From positions 1-60,560 of the forward strand of contig CASGDV010000120.1 in NCBI GenBank assembly GCA_949300335.1: 60,560 bases of DNA, given 5' to 3'. Numbering within the stretch: the first letter of the stretch is position 1; the number at the start of each line of letters is the position of its first letter. Positions 16,918 to 26,180 of this stretch are shown piece by piece. A model generated the notes under the pieces. The model was not told the DNA's origin. It saw only the letters and a program-made list of their open reading frames with translations, and searched no databases. This stretch comes from an uncultured Bacteroidales bacterium (GTDB taxonomy: Bacteria > Bacteroidota > Bacteroidia > Bacteroidales > UBA932). The position numbers and the translations under genes are program-made.

Positions 16918-17910
16918 ATGGCGGATTCCAATTTCATAGACTATGTAAAGATCTTCTGCGCTTCAGGTAACGGAGGCGCAGGTTCGATGCATCTCAGAAG
17001 GGAAAAATACATTCCCAAAGGTGGACCGGACGGAGGAGACGGAGGACGTGGTGGTCATATCATTCTCAGGGCGAATCCGCAATTCTGGACATTGATTCAT
17101 CTAAAATACAGAAAACACATCCGTGCAGAACATGGCGGTGCGGGAAGCGGACAGTTGTGCAAAGGAAAGAACGGAGAGGACATATATCTTGACGTACCAC
17201 TCGGGACGGTTGCAAAAGACGCAGAAACAGGAGAAACGCTTTTCGAACTGGTAGAAGCCGGAGAAGAAAGAATCCTTGTAAGAGGCGGACGAGGCGGACT
17301 CGGAAACAACAATTTCAAGTCAGCGACCAACCAGACTCCTCGTTATGCACAGCCCGGAGAACCCGGCAGCGAAGGATGGTTCATTCTGGAACTGAAGATA
17401 CTGGCAGACGTGGGTCTTGTCGGCTTTCCTAATGCCGGCAAGTCCACTTTGCTGGCCAGTGTTTCAGCAGCAAAACCCAAAATAGCGGACTATGCCTTCA
17501 CTACACTCGAGCCGAATCTCGGAATCGTCAGCTATTATGACGACCAGTCTTTTGTCATGGCTGATATTCCCGGTATAATAGAAGGAGCACACGAAGGTAA
17601 AGGTATCGGTCTCCGTTTTCTGAGACATATAGAACGAAATTCAATCCTCCTTTTCATGATTCCTGCAGATACTGAAAATGCTGCTAAGGAATATGAAATA
17701 CTTCTGAACGAGCTTAAAGAGTACAACCCCGAGCTGCTGGTGAAAGGACGCGTCCTTGCCATTTCCAAATCGGACATGCTGGATGAAAAGATGATGTCGG
17801 AGCTGGAAGCGGAGCTTCCGCAAAATGTTCCGCATCTGTTCATATCTGCCATGAACGGACAGGGAATAAAGGAACTGAAAGACCTTTTATGGAAAGTTCT
17901 TCATGAATAA
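16918..17910 (+). CDS. obgE: GTPase Obg (ribosome assembly, stress)
   Basis: This 330-residue GTPase associates with the 50S subunit. The N-terminal Gly-rich Obg fold (about 1-158) has many GG repeats ([12 protein letters not shown]). The G domain starts at about 160 with GFPNAGKST (G1), then [14 protein letters not shown] (G3 and switch II) and SKSD (G4). There is no C-terminal OCT domain, as in many Bacteroidetes Obg proteins. It is 12 bases from the next gene and probably in one transcript with adk. Confidence 0.95.
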   Translation: MADSNFIDYVKIFCASGNGGAGSMHLRREKYIPKGGPDGGDGGRGGHIILRANPQFWTLIHLKYRKHIRAEHGGAGSGQLCKGKNGEDIYLDVPLGTVAKDAETGETLFELVEAGEERILVRGGRGGLGNNNFKSATNQTPRYAQPGEPGSEGWFILELKILADVGLVGFPNAGKSTLLASVSAAKPKIADYAFTTLEPNLGIVSYYDDQSFVMADIPGIIEGAHEGKGIGLRFLRHIERNSILLFMIPADTENAAKEYEILLNELKEYNPELLVKGRVLAISKSDMLDEKMMSELEAELPQNVPHLFISAMNGQGIKELKDLLWKVLHE

Positions 17911-17922
17911 AACAACGGTCCC

Positions 17923-18528
17923 ATGAATATAGAAGAAATACACAAACTCGATCAGGAAATCACATTGCTGATAAACAGTACCGGAAATGCCGTAACCGAT
18001 CCGATAATGCAGTTTTTTTCGAATATTCCGGTATGGATTCCGCTATACGTCGCAGTCGCTGCTTTTCTGTTCTACAGGATGAAATGGAAACAGGCTCTGG
18101 TCATCATGCTTTCTATTCTGATTACTTTCATTTGCTGTGACCAGTTCGCAAATTTCATCAAGGAAACTGTCGGCAGACTAAGGCCGTGCCATGACGACTT
18201 CATGGTTGGAAACGGACTGTCAATACTGGAAGGCAAGGGAGGAATGTACGGTTTCTTCTCCGGACATGCGGCCAACTCGTTCGGATTTGCGATAAGTTCA
18301 AGCATAGGGCTGAAGAATGACCGGCACCATAAATACAGGATATATACGTGGCTGATATTCTTCTGGGCACTCATGGTCAGCATCAGCCGTATCTTTGTAG
18401 GCAAGCACTACCTCGGAGACATCATAGTAGGAGCTGTCGCCGGTTCACTGATCGCCCTGACAATCTCATTCATAGCCAGAGCGGCAGTGAAAGCTATCGA
18501 CAAAAAGGAACAGGTTATAAGGCACTGA
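17923..18528 (+). CDS. PAP2-family membrane phosphatase
   Basis: This 201-residue inner-membrane phosphatase has about five membrane helices. All three PAP2 catalytic blocks are visible: KETVGRLRP (KX6RP), FSGH in GFFSGHAANS, and SRIFVGKHYLGD (SRX5HX3D). Likely substrates are undecaprenyl pyrophosphate, phosphatidate or phosphatidylglycerophosphate; the sequence does not decide. It is last in hpt-adk-obgE-PAP2. Its final 14 bases overlap the 3' end of murF on the other strand. Confidence 0.88.
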   Translation: MNIEEIHKLDQEITLLINSTGNAVTDPIMQFFSNIPVWIPLYVAVAAFLFYRMKWKQALVIMLSILITFICCDQFANFIKETVGRLRPCHDDFMVGNGLSILEGKGGMYGFFSGHAANSFGFAISSSIGLKNDRHHKYRIYTWLIFFWALMVSISRIFVGKHYLGDIIVGAVAGSLIALTISFIARAAVKAIDKKEQVIRH

Positions 18529-19846
18529 TAACTTTCTCCATTCTCATGCCCCTTGAGCCTTTTACCAATATGACGGATTCTGAAAGGTGCTCATTTTCAA
18601 GAGCATCATAAAGTGCTGCGGAATCCCGGAACCAGAAAATCCTTTCATCGCTTCCATATTGTTCAAGGGCCTTGCGGAACTCGTTTCCGACCAGATAAGC
18701 CCTGGCGAATCCGGTAGAGTCCATCTGTCTGATGATATCAAGATGTTCTCCTACCGAGTCTTTCCCCAATTCAAGCATATCGCCGAGCATCAGTATCTTG
18801 TTTCGGGCATTCACCGTCTTCATATTCTGCAGTGCAGCCGACATGCTTGTAGGATTTGCGTTGTACGCATCCACAATAAGGATGTTTCTTTCAGTTTTCA
18901 TCATCTGGGATCTGCTGTTGGACGGCACATAGGTTTCGACGGCACGTACTGCATCCTCCATGGATACTCCGAATTCCTTCCCGACAGCCAATGCTGCCAG
19001 CACATTCGCGGCGTTATAAGACCCGACAAGATTGGTTTCTATCATGAATTCCTGATTGCCGTGACTTGCAATACGCATGAAAGGATGGTTTTCATCTGCA
19101 GCCGCGACATACAATCCCTGATACTCCAGGCCATACGGGATTACTGACAAATCAGGACGCTGCGCCGCCATATCCGTAAGATCCCGGCTGTCTACATTCA
19201 GGAAAACCTTGTCTGCAGTTCTCTGGATATAGTCATAGAGTTCACCTTTTGCCTTCTTCACCCCTTCAAAACTGCCGAAACCGGCCAGATGAGCCTTGCC
19301 GACATTTGTAATCAGTCCGTAATTCGGCAATGCTATCGAAACCAGTTCGGAAATATCCCCCGGATGGCTTGCTCCCATCTCCACGACGGCAACTTCAGTA
19401 TCCGCACTTATTTTCAACAAAGTCAGCGGCACTCCTATACTGTTGTTAAGGTTTCCTTCTGTCGCCGTAACATTGTATTTTACAGAAAGAACTGCCCTGA
19501 TAAGTTCCTTTGTCGTAGTCTTTCCGTTCGTTCCCGTCAGCGCAATGACAGGAAGCGGTTTGCCGTTTACAAAACTCCTTGACCTGTGATAGCGGGCCAG
19601 ACACTGCAAGGCTTCAAGAGTATCATCCACCTTTATCAGGCGGGAATCATCACTGGAAGCGACCTCGGAACCGCTGTCCACAACCGCATATTTTGCCCCG
19701 GCATCCAATGCAGCCATTGCATAAACGTTCCCGTCGAAATTCTCCCCCTTCAAGGCAAAGAACAATTCGCCGCCCTTCAGAGTACGGCTGTCAGTAGACA
19801 CACCGTTGCAACGGCTGAAAATTCCATACAGTTCTCCAGTTTCCAT
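18515..19846 (-). CDS. murF: UDP-MurNAc-tripeptide D-Ala-D-Ala ligase MurF
   Basis: This 443-residue cytoplasmic ligase adds D-Ala-D-Ala to complete the peptidoglycan pentapeptide precursor. The Mur ligase P-loop ALTGTNGKTTTKE is near residues 104-115. EMGASHPGDI is near 165, NVGKAHLAGFG follows, and DAYNANPTS is in the C-terminal domain. The frame extends 32 codons upstream into dut, but the ATG at 19846 starts one base after the dut stop and has GGGAGG just before it, so it is clearly the start. Translation is probably coupled to dut. Other mur genes are not nearby. Confidence 0.95.
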   Translation of the reverse strand: METGELYGIFSRCNGVSTDSRTLKGGELFFALKGENFDGNVYAMAALDAGAKYAVVDSGSEVASSDDSRLIKVDDTLEALQCLARYHRSRSFVNGKPLPVIALTGTNGKTTTKELIRAVLSVKYNVTATEGNLNNSIGVPLTLLKISADTEVAVVEMGASHPGDISELVSIALPNYGLITNVGKAHLAGFGSFEGVKKAKGELYDYIQRTADKVFLNVDSRDLTDMAAQRPDLSVIPYGLEYQGLYVAAADENHPFMRIASHGNQEFMIETNLVGSYNAANVLAALAVGKEFGVSMEDAVRAVETYVPSNSRSQMMKTERNILIVDAYNANPTSMSAALQNMKTVNARNKILMLGDMLELGKDSVGEHLDIIRQMDSTGFARAYLVGNEFRKALEQYGSDERIFWFRDSAALYDALENEHLSESVILVKGSRGMRMEKVISAL

Positions 19847-19847
19847 A

Positions 19848-20279
19848 CTACCTCCCGGTGCTGCCGAATCCGCCTTCTCCCCTTTCTGTGTCATCGAGAC
19901 TCCTGACTTCCTCCCAATCGACTTTCTCATACCTCGCAACAATCATCTGTGCAATTCTCTCACCCGGATTTATCAGAAACGGTTCCGAAGAAAGGTTTAC
20001 AAGAATAACCTTCACCTCTCCCCTGTAGTCTGCATCAACGGTTCCCGGAGAATTCAGGACAGTAATCCCGTATTTGGCTGCCAGACCGCTTCTTGGCCTG
20101 ATCTGGGCTTCATATCCTTCCGGCAGGGCAATATATATTCCGGTAGGTACCAAAGTTCTTTCCAGAGGCTTCAGAAGCATAGGTTCATCTATATTTGCTT
20201 TAAGGTCCATTCCCGCCGACAGAGATGTAGAATATGCGGGAAGCCGGTGATTGGATTTGTTTACGATTCTGACTTTCAT
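19848..20279 (-). CDS. dut: dUTP diphosphatase
   Basis: This 143-residue trimeric enzyme hydrolyses dUTP to dUMP and keeps uracil out of DNA. The conserved motifs are present in order: AGMDLKAN (I), [12 protein letters not shown] (II), [13 protein letters not shown] (III), GERIAQMIV (IV) and the C-terminal [11 protein letters not shown] (V). The ATG at 20279 is used; the longer frame runs through a terminator hairpin and has no homologous sequence. It is followed directly by murF. A promoter element at 20299-20306 lies 19 bases upstream. Confidence 0.96.
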   Translation of the reverse strand: MKVRIVNKSNHRLPAYSTSLSAGMDLKANIDEPMLLKPLERTLVPTGIYIALPEGYEAQIRPRSGLAAKYGITVLNSPGTVDADYRGEVKVILVNLSSEPFLINPGERIAQMIVARYEKVDWEEVRSLDDTERGEGGFGSTGR

Positions 20280-20290
20280 GACAATAAAAA

Positions 20291-20322
20291 TAAGCAGACA
20301 AATATAACAATTTGTCTGCTTA
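20291..20322 (-). terminator. Terminator of the RND efflux operon
   Basis: A perfect 13-bp inverted repeat (TAAGCAGACAAAT / ATTTGTCTGCTTA) with a 6-base loop is followed on the minus strand by TTTTTATT. It lies 25 bases after the outer-membrane factor stop codon and 11 bases before the dut ATG. Confidence 0.88.
20299..20306 (-). promoter_or_regulatory. Downstream promoter element of dut-murF
   Basis: Minus strand TATATTTG matches TAnnTTTG and lies inside the loop and downstream arm of the preceding terminator hairpin. Transcription would start near 20292, about 12 bases before the dut ATG. No clear upstream TTTG was seen at the right spacing. Confidence 0.5.
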
Positions 20323-20347
20323 TACAAATCCTTTACCGGATAAAAAA

Positions 20348-21709
20348 TCAATACCTTCCGCCGCCTAAAGCGTGATACAGTGAAATAACTCCGCTGATTT
20401 CTCCATATCTGTCCTCTACCTCGGCAAGCTGCGCCTGCAGCAGGGATTGTCTGGCCAGAAGGACTTCCAGATAATTGACATCATCAAACTCCATCGATAA
20501 CTCCGTTGATTTCAATGCAAGCGCAAGTTCATCAATCTGCATTCTGTCAAGCTTAATCTTTTCCCTTGCAGTCTGCCACTGAATCAAAGCATCGTTAACC
20601 TCGGCTCCGGCATCCAATATGCTCTGCTGGAAAGTCAGCTTTGCCTCTTCCTGCTGCGCCTTGCTGATCTTCAGCTGGGAAATATTGTTCCCTTTGTTCA
20701 ATATCGGCTGCACGAGGGAACCGACAGCGTTCATAAGCCAGTTCCCGGGATTTACGATACTCCCGCCACCGCTGTTGGTCCACCCGAGAAGTCCGCTCAA
20801 GGTAATTGTCGGATAGAATGCGGAATATGCAGCATTCGTAACATAGAATGCGCGTTGCAGGGCATATTCTGCTTCCATTATGTCAGGTCTGTTCCTAAGC
20901 AGCTGAAGAGGTATGCCCACGGAAAGCGACTCCGGGAATTCGGCTTCATTCAAACTTCCTCTCTCTATTGCGGACGGCTCACGTCCCAAGACAACGGACA
21001 ATGCATTTTCAACGGACCTGATCTGTTGTCTGATACTGAGTACGGAGGCATCCACCTGAATCTTGCTGGCCCTCGCCTGGGCAATTTCCGACATGGTCAC
21101 GCTTCCGTTTTCCATAAGTGCATTTAGAGATTTCACATAACTTTCCCAGTTATCGGATGTCTGTTCGCTCAGTTCAAGCTGTTCGTCCAGCATCAGAAGC
21201 GTATAATAGCTGTCCGCTATCGTTGCTATCAACTGGGTCTGCACGGCCTGGCAATAGGCTCTGCTTCCAAGCAGTGAAGCCTTCGCCTGTTCATTCGCGT
21301 TGCGCAATTTCCCGAATATGTCAATCTCCCAGCTTGCCGATACGGGTACCGAATATGATTTGGAGACAGCATTTTCGAAACTTCGTATCGAGGCCTCCGG
21401 ATTAAGCGACAAGGTCGGCACAAATGACATCCTCGATAAAAGAAGGACGGCTTCCGCCTCCTGAATCTTCAGACGTGCAATCTGCAGATCAGTATTCCTT
21501 ACCAGACCGGAATCTATAAGCTCCTGAAGATAAGGGTCGGTGAACAATTCCTTCCACGACAAAGACGCCACAGTAGAAGTATCTTCCGAAACCGGCATCC
21601 TGAACAGACTGTCGGATACTTCGATTTCAGGTCTGGAATAGCTGCTGTAAATACGGCAGCTGCCGACAATCGACAAAGTCAAAATTATGAATATCAAACG
21701 TTTCATCAA
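20348..21709 (-). CDS. RND efflux outer-membrane factor (OprM/TolC type)
   Basis: This 453-residue outer-membrane lipoprotein forms the exit duct of the pump. The signal peptide ends in SIVGSC, giving a lipidated Cys near residue 18. Two long helical repeats follow (about 60-250 and 255-450), the NodT-family arrangement, with [16 protein letters not shown] at the start of the second half. It is the third gene of adaptor-pump-duct and starts 29 bases after the pump gene. A terminator follows directly. Confidence 0.9.
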   Translation of the reverse strand: MMKRLIFIILTLSIVGSCRIYSSYSRPEIEVSDSLFRMPVSEDTSTVASLSWKELFTDPYLQELIDSGLVRNTDLQIARLKIQEAEAVLLLSRMSFVPTLSLNPEASIRSFENAVSKSYSVPVSASWEIDIFGKLRNANEQAKASLLGSRAYCQAVQTQLIATIADSYYTLLMLDEQLELSEQTSDNWESYVKSLNALMENGSVTMSEIAQARASKIQVDASVLSIRQQIRSVENALSVVLGREPSAIERGSLNEAEFPESLSVGIPLQLLRNRPDIMEAEYALQRAFYVTNAAYSAFYPTITLSGLLGWTNSGGGSIVNPGNWLMNAVGSLVQPILNKGNNISQLKISKAQQEEAKLTFQQSILDAGAEVNDALIQWQTAREKIKLDRMQIDELALALKSTELSMEFDDVNYLEVLLARQSLLQAQLAEVEDRYGEISGVISLYHALGGGRY

Positions 21710-21738
21710 ATCATTTATTTAAAAACCAACCCGACAAT

Positions 21739-24700
21739 CTATTCTACATCAGAAACTGAATCACTCTCCGCCATATCCGGCACACCGGTATACCTCTTCG
21801 GCATGACTGCCTCCTGGATAAACTGGAATACCACGAACAAAGCTGGCACGATAAACAGCAACGCAACCGTTCCGATAAGCATACCTCCGACTGTTCCGAC
21901 TCCGAGGGAAATATTTCCGTTAGCACCTACACCTGAAGCGAACATCATCGGAAGCAGACCGAATATCATCGTAAGCGATGTCATCAATATAGGTCTCAAC
22001 CTGACTTTTGCTGCAGACATGGCTGCCTGAACTATGGTCATTCCGTGTTTTCTCCTTTCGGAAGCATATTCGGTAAGGAGGATTGCTGTCTTGGCCAGAA
22101 GGCCGATAAGCATGATAAGACCCGTCTGCATATAGATATTGTTCTCAAGACCGAACATCTTCGCAAAAAGGAAACTTCCTGCAAGACCGAACGGAACGGA
22201 CAATATAACCGCGAGAGGTATAAATACACTCTCATACAGTGCACACAATATCAGGTAAATGAATATGACACAGATAACGAACACTATAGCAGCCGTATTG
22301 GTTGTTGAAGCCTCCTCCCTCGACATTCCTCCGAATTCGAATCCGTATCCGGCAGGAAGCACTTCCTTGGCAACCTCCTGTACTGCCTTGATTGCCTGTC
22401 CAGAACTGTATCCGTCAGCCGGCACTCCGTTTACTGAAATTGCAGAAAACAGATTGAAACGCGTCAGCGATTCGGAGCCGTAAACCTTGGTAAGTCTGAT
22501 ATACTGGCTCACAGGAGACATCTCACCGGAAGAGTTCCTTACAAACATGTTGTTGAGCGACTTTGTGTCAAGACGGAATTCCGGAGATGCCTGTACCATC
22601 ACCCTGTAGAGTTTCGTGAAACGGTTCAGGTTCGAAGCGTAAGTTCCGCCTACATATCCGGAAACAACGGAAAGTACATCCGATGGAGAAACACCCATCT
22701 TTTTGCACATGGCGGCATCGACTTCAAGAAGATACTGAGGATATTTCGTATCGAATGATGTGTATGCCCTCGACACTTCAGGACGTGCATTAAGGGCAGC
22801 AATCATGTCATTCGTATATTTCAGAAGATCCTCTATTGTTCCTCCCTTCTGGTCCTGGACATATATCTCGAAGCCGTTAGAGACTCCGTATCCCGGAATC
22901 ATAGGCTGGGCGAAAGCGCTTATCTTCGCTTCGGAAATACCGTCGGTAAGGGCATAAATCCTGCTTATCACGGCATTGACTCCATGCTCCTTTCCTTTTC
23001 GTTCATCCCAATGTTTCAGCCTTATGATAAACTGCCCGTTGGATGCTCCCTGACCGTTAATGATACTGTTTCCGGTTACTTTCGAGTACATCTTGATTTC
23101 CGGTATGGACTTTATCTTCTCTTCAACCTTGCTCATGACCGCTTCCGTCTCGGCCATGCTGCTTCCCGGAGCCGTCTGAATATTCATGAACACTGTACCC
23201 ATATCTTCCTGAGGAACAAGTCCCGTCTTGGTATTCTTCATCAGGACAAGCAGACCGAAAACAGCGACAACAGTCATGGCAACAGGAAGCCATCTCCTTT
23301 TCATGATGAACATCACGCCGAACTTATATTTGTCGACAAGACGCTTGAACGCGGCATCGAACGCGATATGGAAACGCGAAGAAAAGCTCAGTTTGTCTTC
23401 ATCATCGGCATGCGGTGTCATTATCAGTGCACAGAGTGCCGGACTCAACGTAAGTGCATTCACTGCCGAAATAGCAACGGCAACAGCCATGGTAAGTCCG
23501 AACTGCGTATAGAAGATACCTGTCGTTCCACCTATGAAACATACGGGAATGAACACTGCCATAAAGACAAAAGTAGTTGTCACGATGGCCGAAGTGATAT
23601 TGCCCATAGCCTTGATAGTGGCATGATATGAAGACTTCATGCCATTGTCGAACTCTGCCTGGACAGCCTCGACGACCACTATGGAGTCATCCACAACTGT
23701 TCCTATGACAAGAACCAAAGCAAACAGAGTAAGCATATTCAGACTGAATCCGGCAACGGACAGGAAAGCGAACGTACCTACGAGGCTGACTATTATGGAA
23801 GCTGCAGGAATAATCGTGGACCTGAAATTCTGCAGGAAGAAATATACTACTATAATAACGAGAAGGATGGCCTCCAGCAAGGTTTTCACGACATTCTTGA
23901 TAGATGCATCGAGGAAGTCCTTGGTACTCATCAGGTCAACGAGCTCCATTCCTTTCGGAAGCGATTCCGATATCACTTCAATTTCCTTGTCAATCTGCTC
24001 GATGATCTCATTGGCATTGGATCCTGATGTCTGGGCAATCATACAGGTCGAACCTGGTTTTCCGTCAATTTCTCCTATATAAGAATAGGTTTGAGATCCC
24101 AATTCTATTGTCGCCACATCCCCTAGCCTGAGCACACTTCCGTCAGGCAATGATTTTATGACCATATTCTCATAATCCTGTTCCTCTTCATACCTTCCCC
24201 TGTATTTCAAAACATACTGGAACGTATTTTCCGACTCCGCACCGAGAGTTCCCGTTGAAACTTCAACGTTCTGTTCATCCAGAACAGTTGTTATATCTGC
24301 CGGTACAAGCCCATGACGTGACATCTTGACAGGATCAAGCCATATTCTCATCGCATAATTGGCACCCAGGACATTCACTTCTCCCACTCCTGGAATACGG
24401 GACAGCCTCGGTTCTATATTGATTTTCATATAGTTATTGAGGAAACTTTCATCAAAAGAGCCGTCCGGGCTATACAGCGCAATGGATTTTATGTTACTCG
24501 TCTGACGTTTCCTCACATTCACACCAGTACGGGTTACCTCGGCCGGAAGAAGTCCCTGTGCGGAAGCCAGCCTGTTCTGGACATTGACCATCGCAATATC
24601 GGGATCGGTACCCTGACGGAAATAAACCGTAACTCTGGCCGAACCGGTATTGGAAGCTGTCGACACCATATATGCCATGTTCTCCACGCCGTTGATGGAT

Positions 24701-24903
24701 TCCTCAAGAGGAACGATCACACTCTTCTGGACAGTCTCGGCATTGGCACCGGTATAATTTGCCGAAACGGAAACCGTAGGCGGGGCAATCTCCGGGAACT
24801 GTTCTACCGGAAGCTGAGACAATCCTATGATTCCGAGCAGCAGAATTATTACGGAAATCACACTTGACAGAATCGGTCTGTCTATAAAAGTCCTAATATT
24901 CAT
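21739..24903 (-). CDS. RND efflux pump, HAE1 (AcrB/MexB) type
   Basis: This 1054-residue proton-driven inner-membrane pump exports hydrophobic compounds. It starts MNIRTFIDRPILSSVI, the usual first membrane helix of the family. It has two large periplasmic loops and 12 membrane helices. The proton-relay Asp pair is in GTVVDDSIVVVEA (fourth helix). The longer frame starts 12 codons upstream, but the ATG at 24903 follows the adaptor stop by 10 bases and has GGGGAG before it. Length and motifs suggest a working pump. Substrates cannot be predicted. Confidence 0.94.
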   Translation of the reverse strand: MNIRTFIDRPILSSVISVIILLLGIIGLSQLPVEQFPEIAPPTVSVSANYTGANAETVQKSVIVPLEESINGVENMAYMVSTASNTGSARVTVYFRQGTDPDIAMVNVQNRLASAQGLLPAEVTRTGVNVRKRQTSNIKSIALYSPDGSFDESFLNNYMKINIEPRLSRIPGVGEVNVLGANYAMRIWLDPVKMSRHGLVPADITTVLDEQNVEVSTGTLGAESENTFQYVLKYRGRYEEEQDYENMVIKSLPDGSVLRLGDVATIELGSQTYSYIGEIDGKPGSTCMIAQTSGSNANEIIEQIDKEIEVISESLPKGMELVDLMSTKDFLDASIKNVVKTLLEAILLVIIVVYFFLQNFRSTIIPAASIIVSLVGTFAFLSVAGFSLNMLTLFALVLVIGTVVDDSIVVVEAVQAEFDNGMKSSYHATIKAMGNITSAIVTTTFVFMAVFIPVCFIGGTTGIFYTQFGLTMAVAVAISAVNALTLSPALCALIMTPHADDEDKLSFSSRFHIAFDAAFKRLVDKYKFGVMFIMKRRWLPVAMTVVAVFGLLVLMKNTKTGLVPQEDMGTVFMNIQTAPGSSMAETEAVMSKVEEKIKSIPEIKMYSKVTGNSIINGQGASNGQFIIRLKHWDERKGKEHGVNAVISRIYALTDGISEAKISAFAQPMIPGYGVSNGFEIYVQDQKGGTIEDLLKYTNDMIAALNARPEVSRAYTSFDTKYPQYLLEVDAAMCKKMGVSPSDVLSVVSGYVGGTYASNLNRFTKLYRVMVQASPEFRLDTKSLNNMFVRNSSGEMSPVSQYIRLTKVYGSESLTRFNLFSAISVNGVPADGYSSGQAIKAVQEVAKEVLPAGYGFEFGGMSREEASTTNTAAIVFVICVIFIYLILCALYESVFIPLAVILSVPFGLAGSFLFAKMFGLENNIYMQTGLIMLIGLLAKTAILLTEYASERRKHGMTIVQAAMSAAKVRLRPILMTSLTMIFGLLPMMFASGVGANGNISLGVGTVGGMLIGTVALLFIVPALFVVFQFIQEAVMPKRYTGVPDMAESDSVSDVE

Positions 24904-24913
24904 GGCAACTCCC

Positions 24914-26002
24914 CTATTGTTCTTGAATCCTGATACCATCCCTGAGCAGGCCGGCCCCTGCAGCGATTATCACATCACCAACATAAAGACCGGATTCCAC
25001 GATATATTCCTTTCCGTTGGAAATTTTCGATACGGACACCTCCTGGGACTTGGTCACTCCGTCTACTACCTTGTATACAAAAGTCTTGTTCTGTATATCA
25101 TAAGTTGAAGCCTGAGGAATGACAATACAATCCTTATGTACGGACGGTATCCTGACAACTCCGCTGGCACCGTTTCTCAACCATCCGTCCGGATTCCTGA
25201 AAACCGCCCTTACGCTGACTGTTCCGGTAGACTGGTCAATGAAGCCGCTTATGGCGTCAATCTTACCTTTATGGTTATATATTTCCTGGTTGCTCATCAT
25301 AAGCTCCACTTCCGGAACGGACATCAAAGCATTATCAAGAGAACCGTAGCTTTGGACCATATCCAGAACTTCATTTTCCGGCAAAGAAAAATATGCATAA
25401 ACCTCGCTGTCGTCAGATACCGTCACGAGAGGTTCAGCTATGCTGCTGCTGACCAGGGCGCCAACCCTGTAAGGTATCATGCTGGCAAATCCGTCCACAG
25501 GACTGGTCACCTCGGTATAAGACAACTCGTTTTCTGCCTTGATATATTCGGCCTTCGCCTGTTCAAGTGCGGCTTCCGCCTCTGACAGCGAATTCCTGGA
25601 CATGTTCAGGTCATATTCGGAAACGACACCTTCCCTATGAAGGTTTGTCTTTCCCTCAACTGTCAGCCTTGCTGTTGCAAGCTTGGCCTCGGCAGTGCTT
25701 ACATTAGCTTTAGCCGTTTCCAATGCTGCTTTATAAGGGACCTGGTCAATTACAAACAGGACCTGGCCCTTCTTCACCCTGTCACCTTCATTGATCATGA
25801 TTTCTGTTATGGTCCCGCTTACCTGGGGTCTGATTTCGACCAGATGCTTGCCTGTAATCGAAGCTGCATATTCGGAATTCAGGACCCTTTCGCTGCTTTC
25901 AAGCTTGATGGTTTCATAAACCGTCTGAACCTGCTGCTGCGTATTAGTGGCACATGAATACGCCAGGGCAGCACATGAAATAAAAACAAAATAACGTTTC
26001 AT
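24914..26002 (-). CDS. RND efflux periplasmic adaptor (AcrA/MexA type)
   Basis: This 362-residue membrane-fusion lipoprotein bridges pump and duct. The signal peptide ends at YSC with lipidated C17. A biotinyl-lipoyl-like half (VEIRPQVSGTITEIMINEGD) lies near 55-75. An alpha-helical hairpin (about 95-170), the second lipoyl half (SPVDGFASMIPYRVG) and beta-barrel and membrane-proximal domains follow. It is the first gene of the RND operon and divergent from the LytS/LytTR pair, with 178 bases between starts. Confidence 0.93.
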   Translation of the reverse strand: MKRYFVFISCAALAYSCATNTQQQVQTVYETIKLESSERVLNSEYAASITGKHLVEIRPQVSGTITEIMINEGDRVKKGQVLFVIDQVPYKAALETAKANVSTAEAKLATARLTVEGKTNLHREGVVSEYDLNMSRNSLSEAEAALEQAKAEYIKAENELSYTEVTSPVDGFASMIPYRVGALVSSSIAEPLVTVSDDSEVYAYFSLPENEVLDMVQSYGSLDNALMSVPEVELMMSNQEIYNHKGKIDAISGFIDQSTGTVSVRAVFRNPDGWLRNGASGVVRIPSVHKDCIVIPQASTYDIQNKTFVYKVVDGVTKSQEVSVSKISNGKEYIVESGLYVGDVIIAAGAGLLRDGIRIQEQ

Positions 26003-26066
26003 ATACTAAACAATTCAATTTATCTATTTGAGCGGGATGCATATAACAAGCCTCGGATTCCTTGCA

Positions 26067-26131
26067 ATAAACATACAATTACATATGGAAAAAGGAAATG
26101 TATTGACAAAAGTAGAAAATGTGTTGACAAA
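26067..26131. promoter_or_regulatory. 21-bp-phased direct repeats in the RND/lytSR gap
   Basis: Two 15-base direct repeats, AAATG-TATTGACAAA (26096-26110) and AAATG-TGTTGACAAA (26117-26131), start exactly 21 bp apart, two helical turns. They differ at one base. LytTR regulators typically bind two direct repeats with a 21-22 bp period, and a LytTR gene is adjacent. On the minus strand a near-consensus TATGTTTA (about 26069-26076) lies downstream of the repeats and could be the efflux-operon promoter. Confidence 0.5.
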
Positions 26132-26151
26132 CGACAAATAAAATTAATTTA

Positions 26152-26159
26152 TAACTTTG
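26152..26159 (+). promoter_or_regulatory. Downstream promoter element of the lytSR operon
   Basis: TAACTTTG matches TAnnTTTG and lies 21 bases after the second direct repeat and 21 bases before the kinase ATG at 26181. No TTTG is found at the expected 19-20 base distance, which would suit an activator-dependent promoter. Confidence 0.55.
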
Positions 26160-26180
26160 CAGCAATTCAATTTTCATCAA

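Noticed and set aside
22984-23631. 215-codon plus-strand ORF opposite the RND pump
   Set aside because: His/Cys/Ser-rich antisense frame of a well-conserved pump gene, with no homology or promoter.
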